Source: JAJFTV01 sp964426355
Lineage (GTDB): Bacteria > Chloroflexota > Anaerolineae > Anaerolineales > Anaerolineaceae
NCBI GenBank assembly: GCA_964426355.1
Contig: CAYRRA010000058.1
Location: forward strand, 1 to 22,166
Direction: 5' to 3'
Length of the DNA stretch: 22,166 nucleotides
The notes under the pieces were generated by a model, which had not been told where the DNA came from, did no database searches, and was given only the letters and a program-made list of their open reading frames with translations. Of the stretch, positions 6,498-16,100 are shown one piece after another (position 1 is the first letter of the stretch; each line of letters starts with the position of its first letter). The translations under genes were made by a program, and so were the position numbers.

Positions 6498-8051
6498 ATG
6501 ATGACGATGAACGAAAAACAAAAACGTCTGGAAGTGCTCAAAATGCAGGCAAAAGAGGGCGGGGGAAAAGAGCGAATCGCAAAACAACATGAGAAAGGCA
6601 AGTTAACGGCGCGGGAGCGCATCGAACTGCTGCTTGACCCAGGGTCATTTGTTGAAACCGGTATGTTCGTGACACATCATGCCGCCGGGTTTGGCTTGGA
6701 AAATGATTATCCACCCGGGGATGGCGTTGTGACCGGATGGGGAAAGATCGATGGGCGCAAGGTGTACCTCTTTGCCCAAGATTTTACTGTAATGGGCGGG
6801 TCGGTTGGCAAATCACACGGTGAAAAAATTGCCAGGATCATCGAGCTTGCCATTCAAAATGGTGCCCCCGTGATTGGATTGAACGATTCCGGCGGGGCGC
6901 GTATTCAGGAGGGGGTCAATGCGCTGGCAGGATACGGTGAAATTTTTCATCAAAACGTGCGTGCTTCAGGTGTGGTCCCACAGATTTCTGTCATCCTGGG
7001 ACCCTGTGCAGGTGGGGCGGTTTACTCTCCGGCAATCACCGATTTTGTCTTTATGGTTGAAAAGACCGCGAATATGTTTATCACCGGTCCTGAGGTGGTG
7101 AATGCGGTTACGCATGAAAACATTGATGCGGAAACCCTGGGTGGGGCAGAGGTACACAGCCAGCGCAGCGGAGTGGCACATTTTTCTGCGCCGGATGAAG
7201 AAACCTTGCTCAGCCAGGTGCGCTGGCTGCTTTCTTATCTACCTTCGAACAACCTTGATCCGTTGCCGGTTTGCAAATGTGATGATGACCCTTTGCGAAA
7301 AGTGGAAGAAATGGCGGCAATTGTGCCAGAAAATCCGCAATATCCTTATGATGCTCATGCCGTGATTGAATTGCTTGCCGATGATGGAGAGTTTCTTGAA
7401 GTACAGCAAGAGTATGCCAAAAATATACTGGTGGGTTTTATCCGATTGAATGGATACCCGGTTGGTGTTGTTGCCAACCAGCCCGATCACCTTGCAGGTG
7501 TGATTGATATTAATGCTTCTGATAAAGCAGCCCGCTTTATCCGGTTTTGCGATGCATTCCATATCCCATTGGTCACCCTGGTGGATACCCCGGGTTTTCT
7601 TCCCGGCAGTGAACAAGAACACGGCGGGGTGATCCGGCATGGCGCAAAGTTGATTTATGCTTATTCCGAAGCCAGCGTACCCAAAGTGGCAGTGGTCTTG
7701 AGAAAAGCATACGGGGGTGCATACATCGTCATGAGTTCAAAACATCTTGGCAGTGATATGAATTTTGCCTGGTTAGGGGCAGAAATTGCGGTAATGGGAC
7801 CCGATGGGGCAGTAAAGATTGTATTCCGGCGTGAGTTAAAGGAAAGTAGCGATCCCATGCAAGCCCAGGAAGAGCTAACCCGTCGTTACCGCGAGCAACT
7901 CGCAACTCCGTTTATTGCAGCAGCGCATGGATACCTGGATGATGTCATCGACCCGGAAGATACACGCAGGCTATTGATTCTCTCACTGGAACAAATGCGT
8001 GAAAAACGGCAGGTGGTGCCATCGCGCAAACATGGAAATATTCCTTTATAA
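6498..8051 (+). CDS. Acyl-CoA carboxylase carboxyltransferase subunit (AccD/PccB type)
   Basis: The 517-residue enzyme moves the carboxyl group from carboxybiotin to an acyl-CoA. It has two crotonase-like halves: the N-half with GGARIQEGV and LGPCAGGAVYSPA, the C-half with DTPGFLPG and LRKAYGGAYIVM, whose glycines form the two oxyanion holes. The N-terminal KGKLTARERIELLLDPGSF is family-typical. From memory, an Asp (residue 422 in Streptomyces PccB, in GGAYDVM) favours propionyl-CoA, while Ile allows acetyl-CoA. This protein has Ile (GGAYIVM), so malonyl-CoA production is the likely role. It is the first gene of the operon, 18 bases ahead of biotin carboxylase. ATG codons at 6498, 6501 and 6507 are all possible. 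The third (MNEKQKRL) matches relatives best, but no strong ribosome site decides. A sodium-pumping decarboxylase alpha subunit is less likely, given the adjacent biotin carboxylase. Confidence 0.93.
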   Translation: MMTMNEKQKRLEVLKMQAKEGGGKERIAKQHEKGKLTARERIELLLDPGSFVETGMFVTHHAAGFGLENDYPPGDGVVTGWGKIDGRKVYLFAQDFTVMGGSVGKSHGEKIARIIELAIQNGAPVIGLNDSGGARIQEGVNALAGYGEIFHQNVRASGVVPQISVILGPCAGGAVYSPAITDFVFMVEKTANMFITGPEVVNAVTHENIDAETLGGAEVHSQRSGVAHFSAPDEETLLSQVRWLLSYLPSNNLDPLPVCKCDDDPLRKVEEMAAIVPENPQYPYDAHAVIELLADDGEFLEVQQEYAKNILVGFIRLNGYPVGVVANQPDHLAGVIDINASDKAARFIRFCDAFHIPLVTLVDTPGFLPGSEQEHGGVIRHGAKLIYAYSEASVPKVAVVLRKAYGGAYIVMSSKHLGSDMNFAWLGAEIAVMGPDGAVKIVFRRELKESSDPMQAQEELTRRYREQLATPFIAAAHGYLDDVIDPEDTRRLLILSLEQMREKRQVVPSRKHGNIPL

Positions 8052-8069
8052 GAATGGAGTGGTGAAATC

Positions 8070-9545
8070 ATGAAAGTTTTGGTCGCCAACCGTGGAGAAA
8101 TTGCTATCCGAATCTTCCGCACCTGCCGTGAGCTGGACATCGAATGCGTGGCAGTGTACACCGACCCGGATGAAGTTTCTCAACATATCCGCCATGCCGA
8201 TGAAGCTGTATCGATCGGTACGGCAAAGAACTACATGAACCAGGAATTGTTGATTGAGTCTGCATTGAAAAGCGGAGCTGACGCCATTCACCCTGGTTAC
8301 GGTTTTCTTTCCGAAAGCGCTGAATTTGCCCGGCGCGTGGAAGCCGCAGGTTTAATCTATATTGGTCCTCGCCCGGAAACGATTCTGATGATGGGCGATA
8401 AATTAAGCGCTCGCCGTGCAGCTCGCCAGGCTGGTCTGCCAGTGTTGGAAGGACCGGATGTCCCCCTGCCCAGGGAAATCCCTTATGAGATGGTTAATGG
8501 GGTGAAGTATCCCGTGTTGGTCAAGGCGGCAGCAGGCGGTGGGGGGAGAGGTATCTTCCTGGCGCGTAACGCACAAGAACTGGAACAAATCATTGCGGCA
8601 GCCCGGCGTGAAGCACAGGCTGTTTTCAATGATGACAGCGTATATCTGGAACCGATGGTAACCCAGGCGCGCCATATTGAAGTGCAGGTATTGGGTGATG
8701 GGAATGGGCAGGTGTTGTGCCTGGGAGACCGTGAGTGCTCGATTCAACGTCGCCGGCAGAAATTGATCGAAGAAGCGCCCGCCCCCGGTTTGGATGAGCG
8801 TCTGCGAGGCGAGATACACGCGTATGCGTTGCGCCTGGCGAAGGTTTTGAATTACCGCAGCCTGGGGACGATTGAATTTTTGTTGGATGCAGATAGCACC
8901 TGGTATTTCATCGAGGTAAATCCGCGCATACAGGTTGAGCATCCGGTGACTGAGATGGTTACCGGTTTGGACCTTGTGCGTGCCCAGCTTTTGCTGGCGA
9001 TGACCGGCAAGCTGCAATTGAAACAAGACCAGGTCGAGATCCGGGGTGCGGCGATTGAGGCGCGCATCCTGGCGGAGGATGCTGACCAGGGTTTCTTGCC
9101 CGCCACGGGTGAGATCCGCTATCTCAAAGAACCGGGTGGTCCTGGCGTGCGTGTGGACAGCAGTCTTTTCCAGGGATTGCCGGTCAGCGCACACTACGAT
9201 TCGCTGCTGGCAAAAGTGATTGCACACGGTGATGTGCGTTTCATGGCAATTGCGAGGCTGCGCCGCGCGTTGGCAGAGTATCAGATTCACGGTGTGGCAA
9301 CCGACCTTGATTTCTTGCGGCGGGTAATCGACAGCCCGCAGTTCTTGACCGGGCGTTTTGACACAACCTATCTCGATGAAAACCTGGCTTTGCAAAATGT
9401 CGAACCTGAGGAAAGCCTGTATCGTGAAATCGCTGCAGCGGTTGTTCTGTATTCACACCAACAGCGTTACTTCCTCCCCAGTTTAGGGGGGTGTAACGAG
9501 CGCGCCTGGCAAATGGCTGCCTGGCGAGAGCAAATGCGCAGGTGA
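8070..9545 (+). CDS. Biotin carboxylase subunit of acyl-CoA carboxylase
   Basis: The 491-residue ATP-grasp enzyme carboxylates biotin on the carrier protein using ATP and bicarbonate. The N-terminal fold opens with MKVLVANRGEIAIRIFRTC. The glycine-rich ATP lid reads AAAGGGGRGIFLA, the central domain has GDRECSIQRRRQKLIEEAPAP, and the active site has EVNPRIQVEHPVTEM with its catalytic Arg and Glu. A biotin carboxylase C-terminal domain follows (GAAIEARILAED). At 491 residues it is about 40 longer than E. coli AccC, with a Leu/Arg-rich tail. It carries no biotinyl domain, so the system is a three-polypeptide carboxylase (BC, BCCP, CT). GGAG at 8056-8059 and GGTGA at 8061-8065 precede the ATG. 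The stop codon is immediately followed by the ribosome site of a 10-codon frame and then the carrier gene. Confidence 0.96.
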   Translation: MKVLVANRGEIAIRIFRTCRELDIECVAVYTDPDEVSQHIRHADEAVSIGTAKNYMNQELLIESALKSGADAIHPGYGFLSESAEFARRVEAAGLIYIGPRPETILMMGDKLSARRAARQAGLPVLEGPDVPLPREIPYEMVNGVKYPVLVKAAAGGGGRGIFLARNAQELEQIIAAARREAQAVFNDDSVYLEPMVTQARHIEVQVLGDGNGQVLCLGDRECSIQRRRQKLIEEAPAPGLDERLRGEIHAYALRLAKVLNYRSLGTIEFLLDADSTWYFIEVNPRIQVEHPVTEMVTGLDLVRAQLLLAMTGKLQLKQDQVEIRGAAIEARILAEDADQGFLPATGEIRYLKEPGGPGVRVDSSLFQGLPVSAHYDSLLAKVIAHGDVRFMAIARLRRALAEYQIHGVATDLDFLRRVIDSPQFLTGRFDTTYLDENLALQNVEPEESLYREIAAAVVLYSHQQRYFLPSLGGCNERAWQMAAWREQMRR

Positions 9546-9554
9546 GGAGGAAAA

Positions 9555-9587
9555 ATGACCGGAGTTTTTTCAAGGAGGGCAGTATGA
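9555..9587 (+). CDS. Possible 10-codon leader peptide coupled to the biotin carrier gene
   Basis: The frame encodes MTGVFSRRAV. A strong GAGGAGG (9544-9550), overlapping the biotin carboxylase stop, stands 4 bases before its ATG. Its TGA overlaps the carrier-protein start in an ATGA arrangement (9584-9587). Its consecutive AGG-AGG arginine codons (9573-9578) are also the Shine-Dalgarno of the next gene. This geometry is what a translationally coupled mini-cistron looks like. The peptide itself resembles nothing I know, and chance is possible because short frames are common. Confidence 0.35.
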   Translation: MTGVFSRRAV

Positions 9588-10102
9588 GAGATTATTCTGT
9601 ATCCATTGGTGAACGAGAATATCAGGTGAAACTGGAAAATGGTAGCCTGACCGTGAATGGCGAGATGTTGGATGTTGACCTGGTTCCCTTAAACGGCAGT
9701 GGGATGCACCTGCTTCGCCGTAATCGCCAGGCGTTGGAGTTGCATTTTTCACAACAAATGACCAGGACGGTTCAAGTGTTAGTGGAAGGTCATTTAGTCC
9801 AGGTTCAGATACATCCCTGGGGATGGAGCGGGCATGCGCGTAGAAAAGCGGGTTCGCAAGGAGATTTGAGCGCGCCTATGCCAGGGCTCGTGGTGGAGGT
9901 TTACGTTAAGGAAGGACAGGTGGTTCAGAAAGGCGAACTGCTTGTTGTGATTGAATCGATGAAGATGCAAATGCAAATGCGTTCTCCGTTAAATGGGCGT
10001 GTGTGTTGTGTCTCGGTTAAAGCCGGTGAACAGGTGCAAAAAGGGCAGCTTCTGGTTGAGATGGATGCAACCGGCGCTTCAGGCGAAGAAATACCTGAAT
10101 GA
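9584..10102 (+). CDS. Biotin carboxyl carrier protein
   Basis: The 172-residue product carries the biotin that shuttles carboxyl groups from biotin carboxylase to the carboxyltransferase. The C-terminal biotinyl domain (about 97-168) contains the classic VIESMKMQ motif with biotinylated Lys127. It is preceded by APMPGLVVEVYVKEGQVV and followed by a symmetrical strand with VKAGEQVQKGQLLVEMD. Residues 1-90 form a beta-rich N-domain like those of propionyl/acetyl-CoA carboxylase carriers, which contacts the carboxylase core. The start at 9584 is set by AAGGAGG at 9572-9578. A longer frame from 9542 would overlap the previous gene and add an Arg/Lys-rich stretch foreign to the family. No biotin ligase (birA) is visible in the window, so it must be supplied elsewhere. 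The gap to the synthase gene is 31 bases. Confidence 0.95.
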   Translation: MRDYSVSIGEREYQVKLENGSLTVNGEMLDVDLVPLNGSGMHLLRRNRQALELHFSQQMTRTVQVLVEGHLVQVQIHPWGWSGHARRKAGSQGDLSAPMPGLVVEVYVKEGQVVQKGELLVVIESMKMQMQMRSPLNGRVCCVSVKAGEQVQKGQLLVEMDATGASGEEIPE

Positions 10103-10133
10103 TGTGATTTTATTTCGTTGTTGGAGGAATAAC

Positions 10134-13100
10134 ATGGATGAAAATGAGAAAAAAGCGATTGCCGTGGTAGGTGTGGGTGCTGTTCTGCCAGATGCATTGG
10201 ATGCCAGAGCATTTTGGCGTAATCTCAAAGCGGGCAAATACAGCATTCGTGAGGTTCCGGCAGACCGCTGGGATCCGGCGTATTATTACGACCCCGATCC
10301 CAAAGCACCTAACAAGACCTATTGCAAAATTGGCTCCTGGGTGCAGGGGTTTGAGTTCAATCCGATAAAAATGGGAATCCCTATCCCGCCCAGGGTGATT
10401 GCGGCGATGGATCCGGCACAACAATGGGCTATTGAAGCAAGCTGGCAGGCGCTGCAAGATTACGGTTATCCTAACCGGCGGCTTGATCCTGAACGCATGG
10501 CGGTCATTTTTGGCAATGCACTGGCTGGCGAATATCATTACATCACTTCACTGCGCATCCGTACGCCATTTTTTCAACAGGCGCTTCGGTCGGTGCCAGA
10601 TTTTCAAAATTTACCGGAAAGCGTACAGCAAGCCATCCTGCAAGGAATGCAGGCTCAGATCGATAATGCGGTTGCAGATATCAGCGAGGATACCATGCCC
10701 GGTGAGCTTTCCAACATCATCGCCGGGCGAGTAGCCAACACCTTTAATTTCACCGGACCCAACTTTGTCACCGATGCAGCCTGCGCCTCTTCCTTTGCAG
10801 CTTTACAATCCGCCATAAACGGGTTGCGTGTTGGGCAATTTGATGCAGTGCTTACAGGAGGGATTGATCGGAACATGGGTGTTGAAGGGTTTGTGAAATT
10901 TTGTAAAATCGGTGCTCTCAGCCCGGATGGTTCCAGACCATACGCAGAAGGCGCAAACGGTTTTGTGATGGGCGAAGGCGCAGCGGTGTTTCTACTCAAA
11001 CGGCTGGTGGATGCAGAGCGCGATGGTGATCCAATTTATGCGGTAATCCGCGGGATTGGCAGCAGCAGCGATGGCAAAGGCAAGGGCATTACCGCGCCTA
11101 ATCCGATCGGTCAACAACGAGCTATTGAACGCGGCTGGTTGGACGCCGGTTTGAAACCATCCGATGCAACCTATATCGAGGGGCATGGAACCTCTACGCG
11201 CGTTGGCGATTTAGCCGAGGTAGAAAGCATGGCACGGGTGTTTGATGTCTTTAACCTGCCACCTGGGAAAATTTTGTTGGGTTCAGTCAAATCCAATATC
11301 GGGCATTTGAAAAGCGCTGCCGGGGCATCGGGTTTACTTAAGGTGATTGGTGGTTTGTACGAGGACTATATCCCAGCCAACCTCAATTTTGACCGACCCA
11401 ACCCGGCATTCGATTCTGAACGCCTGCCCTTCTTTGTCAGCCGCGAAGCGAGACCCTGGGAACGCCCGCAAGGTGGTTGGCGACGTGCCGGAATCAGTTC
11501 GTTTGGTTTCGGTGGCACCAATTTTCACATGGTATTGGAAGAACATGTGCCCGGTCTGCTGACATCTGACAAAAAGGTTTACCCGGCGGTCAGTGTGGCA
11601 GAGCCGGTCTCGTTCCAGGTTGAAAGAGGTGAAGTAACCCTCCCGAATGGCTTGTTTTTTGCTTCCGCCGACAGCGAAGCTGACCTGGAACAGCAAGCTG
11701 TTGCAGCCTTCCAGTCGGTTGTGCGTGGGGAGAACCCTCCCTCCAGGCATCCAGGCGAGGTAGAACTGGGGCGTTCTCACCGGTTGGCAATCGATTATGT
11801 GGATGCTCAGGATTTGCAAAAAAAGCTGGAGAAAACCCAAAAAGCTTTTGCTGCCGGGAATCTAAATGCCTGGAAAATGCTGTCTGCACAGGGGATTTTC
11901 CGTGGACAGGGTAAACCAGCCCGCATCGCTTTTATGTTCCCCGGACAGGGTTCGCAGTATGCCAATATGCTGCGAGAACTGGCACAGTTATACCCGGTAG
12001 TTGCACAGACCTATCAGGAAGCCGATGAGGTATTGCAGCCATTGCTGGGGCGCAAGCTAACCGAGTACATATTTACGGATGGAGGTGAGGAGCAAATTCG
12101 GGCTACGGAGAACACACTGCGCGATACCACCATCACTCAGCCGGCTGTGTTGACGGCTGATATCGCTATGCTGCGTTTGCTTCAACAGATCGGTTTTAGC
12201 AGCGATTATGTGGTCGGGCACAGCCTGGGTGAATACGCTGCCCTGGTTTGTGCGGGTGTGCTGACCTTCCCAGAGGCGCTGCAAGTTGTCAGTGCACGCG
12301 GGCGTGAGATGAGCAAGGTGTCGCTGGAAGATAACGGCTGCATGGCGGCGGTCTCGGCGCCGATTGAAAAGGTGCAAGCCGTTTTGGATAGCATCTCCGG
12401 ATACGTGGTCATTGCCAATATCAACAGCCCCACTCAATCGGTGATTGCGGGGAACACCGAACCTGTTGAACAGGCAATTGAGTTATGTAAAGATGCCGGG
12501 TGGGAGGCAGTGAAGATTCCGGTGTCACACGCTTTCCACACGCGTGTGGTCGCGCCTGCCAGCGTACCGCTGCGCCAGGTGATTGAGCGCATGGATGTGA
12601 AACCTCCTTTGATGCCCGTCATTTCCAATGTAACTGGAGCGCTTTATCCCAACCAGCGGAATGAAATCATCGATTTGATGGCGCTACAGTTGGCTTCGCC
12701 AGTACAGTTTGTCAAGACGATGGATAGATTATATTCAGAGAGGGTACGTATCTTTGTTGAAGTTGGACCCAAGCGGGTGCTGAGTGCGCTGGCGAGTGAT
12801 AATTTGAAAGAGCGCGCAGATGTGACCATTTTATACACCAATCATCCCCGCAAAGGGGCGATGTCTGCGTTGAACGAGGCGCTTTGTGCATTATATGCCT
12901 CAGGGGTCATTCCACAAGGAAAAAGTTTGCCTGGTATTACAACTTCTCGGTACACACCAGAGGTTTCAATCTCAACAGAAGAAAAAAAACCATCCGTAGT
13001 TGAAAAACCAGCTATCGACATGGGTGAAAACAGGTTGCGCCTGACAGGTTCAGTCGTGATCAGCGGAGCGGGTTTGGGTTTGCCGGGCAAACAGGGCAGT

Positions 13101-16100
13101 GTGTTCTCCGATGAAAACATAGACCGCATTCTGAACGGCAAGATCCTCATTGAGCCGTTACCGGATGAGCAGCGCGAAAAGATGCTCGAAAAGCGCGTGA
13201 CGCGGCTGGTCAAAAGTGAAAACGGTGCAGATATGTTGCTGATCGACGATCTGGGGCAGACCATCAAGCTGGCGGGTCAGCGGGGTTCGTTCGATCTTGA
13301 AAGCGATTTTGGCATTCCGCAGGATCGCCTTCAAGCGCTGGATATCTCTTCGCAGCTTGCCATTGCGGCAGGGATCGAGGCGCTGCGGGATGCCGGTATC
13401 CCGCTGGTGATGCGTTACCGCCAGACCAGTACTGGCAGTTATTTGCCTGACCGTTGGATGCTTCCGGAAGCGATGAAAGATGAAACCGGTGTGATCTTTG
13501 GTTCGGCATTCCCCGGTTTAGATCGCATGGCGGATGAAACGGCAAAGTATTATCAATTCCGAGGATTAACAGAACGACTGGAACTGCTTCGTGAGATACG
13601 GGCAGGGGTGCATGACAATCAGCATAACCTGGCAGAAGAACTTGATCGGCGCATTATCCAATTGGAACAAGACTTGGAAGATTTGAATTATCAATTTGAC
13701 CGGCGTTTCATTTTCCGTGTTCTCAACATGGGACATGCCCAATTTGCCGAGTATATCGGAGCGCGCGGTCCAAATGCGGCTGCGAATGCAGCCTGTGCAA
13801 CCACGACACATGCGGTAGCCATTGCGGAGGATTGGATTCGCAGCGGGCGTTGCCGCAGGGTGATTGTGGTGGCAGGCGACGATGTTACCGGAGGTCCGCT
13901 GACCCAATGGATCGGTTCAGGGCTCATGGCAACCGGTGCAACGACAACCGAAGGTGAAATGGAAAAAGCGGTGCTGCCTTTTGACCGCCGGCGGAACGGG
14001 ATGATTATGGGCATGGGGGCAGCCGCGCTGGTAATCGAGTCTGAAGATGCTGTGCGCGAGCGCGGGATGCGCGCCATCTGCGAGGTGCTGGGCACGCAAA
14101 TTGCCAACAGCGCATTTCATGGCACACGCCTGGATGTGGAACATGTCAGCCAGGTGATGGAGAACCTGGTTTCCCTTGTGGAGGAGCGATTTAGAATACC
14201 CCGTGGTGAAATCGCTGCCCATGCCATGTTTATGTCACATGAAACGTACACCCCGGCACGCGGCGGAAGCGCTGCCGCAGAGATACACGCCTTGCGTAAG
14301 ACCTTTGGCGAACATGCCGGGCAGGTGATTATTGCCAACACCAAAGGTTTTACCGGGCACACCATGGGCGTAGGTGTGGAAGATGTAACCGCAGTAAAGG
14401 CGCTTGAAAAAGGCTGTATTCCCCCTGTTGCCAATATTGCCAATGGTTTTCAGCCCGATCCCGACCTGGGGGATTTAAACCTGTCTCGTGGTGGTGAATT
14501 TCCACTCCAATTTGCATTGCGCCTGGGAGCTGGATTTGGTTCGCAGGTCGCTATGAGCTTGTTGCGGAAAATTCCTGGAGAGGGCTTGCGTATCAATGCA
14601 GAAGCATACAATCGCTGGTTGTCGGCAGTGACGGGTCACCTGAATCCTGAAATAGAGGTGGTGCAGCGTACGCTGCGTGTGAAGGATTGTGGTGCGCCTC
14701 AACGAACACCGGCGCGTTCATCATGGCGCGTTGGTTGTGTTCCGCAATTATGGGCATCATCAAAAGCGACCTCTGCATGGGAGGATCAACCCAACTCTTT
14801 GCAAGCTTATGAGAAAAAAACAGAGTCTCCAACGGTTGAAACCGCTTCACGTGTTATGCCTGTGCATAGTGATAAGATGGATCCAGAGGGTCTACTTGAA
14901 CAGGTGGAAAAATATATCCTCGACCTGGTCAGCGAGAAAACGGGTTATCCAATTGAGATGCTTGATCCAGACCTGGATTTGGAAGCGGATTTGGGTGTGG
15001 ATACGGTCAAGCAGGCGGAGTTGTTTGCGCAGGTGCGCGAGCATTACGCCATCCCGCGCAAGGAAGACCTGCGCCTATCCGATTACAACACGCTGGCGAA
15101 GGTAATTCAGTTTGCCAGTGAAGCATCCGTTGGGCAGCCAGGCAGAACGGATGCTGGCAGCGCTTCAGTGCGGGTTTCATCACCACCAGAAGGGAAAGCG
15201 GCATCCGGGGAGAGCATCCGTGCCTGGATTTTAACCCAGGTGAGTGTGAAGACCGGTTACCCGGTGGAGATGCTTGAACCCGATTTAGACCTGGAGGCGG
15301 ATTTAGGCGTGGACACGGTCAAGCAGGCGGAGTTGTTTGCGCAGGTGCGCGAGCATTACGCCATCCCACGCCGGGAAGACCTGCACTTATCCGATTACAA
15401 CACGCTGGCGAAGGTGATACAGTTTGTACAGGTATCGCTGGAGGATAGTGTGCCTGGTAGTGCAGAACAACCATCTGTTCCTGCTGGGGAAGCCCAGCCT
15501 GCCGCAGAACCCACTCATCGCATCACACAAAGCGAAGAGGTGAAGGCTTTTGTGCTGGGGATGGTGGCGGAGAAAACCGGATACCCGGTTGAGATGCTGG
15601 CGATGGATCTTGATTTGGAGGCAGACCTGGGCGTGGACACGGTAAAGCAGGCGGAATTGTTTGCGCAGGTGCGCGAGCATTATGCCATCCCGCGCCGGGA
15701 GGACTTGCGTTTATCCGATTACAACACGCTGGAAAAAGTAGTTGGTTTTGTGGAAGATGCTTTGCGTAACCAGGCGGAAAAAGCAAAGCTTGCAGAACAG
15801 GAACCGGTAACTGTTCCAGAGGGGGGCGAAATTGCGCTTGAACAAACACCTGTCATCCGTCGCAGGCTGCCGGTGCCGGTGCTGCGCCCGCGCCTGGAAT
15901 TATGTAAACCTACCGGGTTGTCGTTTGAAACGGGGAAGCGTTTTGTGATTGTCAAAGACCAGGGGAAAATTGCCGATTCACTGGCGCGCCGGCTGCGCGC
16001 TCGCCAGGTGGAACTGTTGATGCTTGACCCCCATGCAGAAAATAATTTACATCAACTGCGCACCTGGCAAGAGAAAGGGAAAATTAATGGGGTGTTCTTC

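Noticed and set aside
8403..9395. 330-codon minus-strand frame opposite biotin carboxylase
   Set aside because: It is a shadow of the conserved + strand gene, has no ribosome site, and its product has no recognisable domain.
9542..9583. Longer biotin carrier protein starting at 9542
   Set aside because: It would overlap the biotin carboxylase stop and has no ribosome site; AAGGAGG favours 9584.
9993..10133. N-terminal extension of the megasynthase from 9993
   Set aside because: It lies inside the biotin carrier gene and has no ribosome site; TTGGAGGA and MDENEKKAIAVVG at 10134 give a normal ketosynthase N-terminus.
14890..15760. Tandem repeat array as CRISPR or mobile repeat
   Set aside because: The repeats are in frame, about 225 bases long and encode ACP domains; the variation between them is coding linker.
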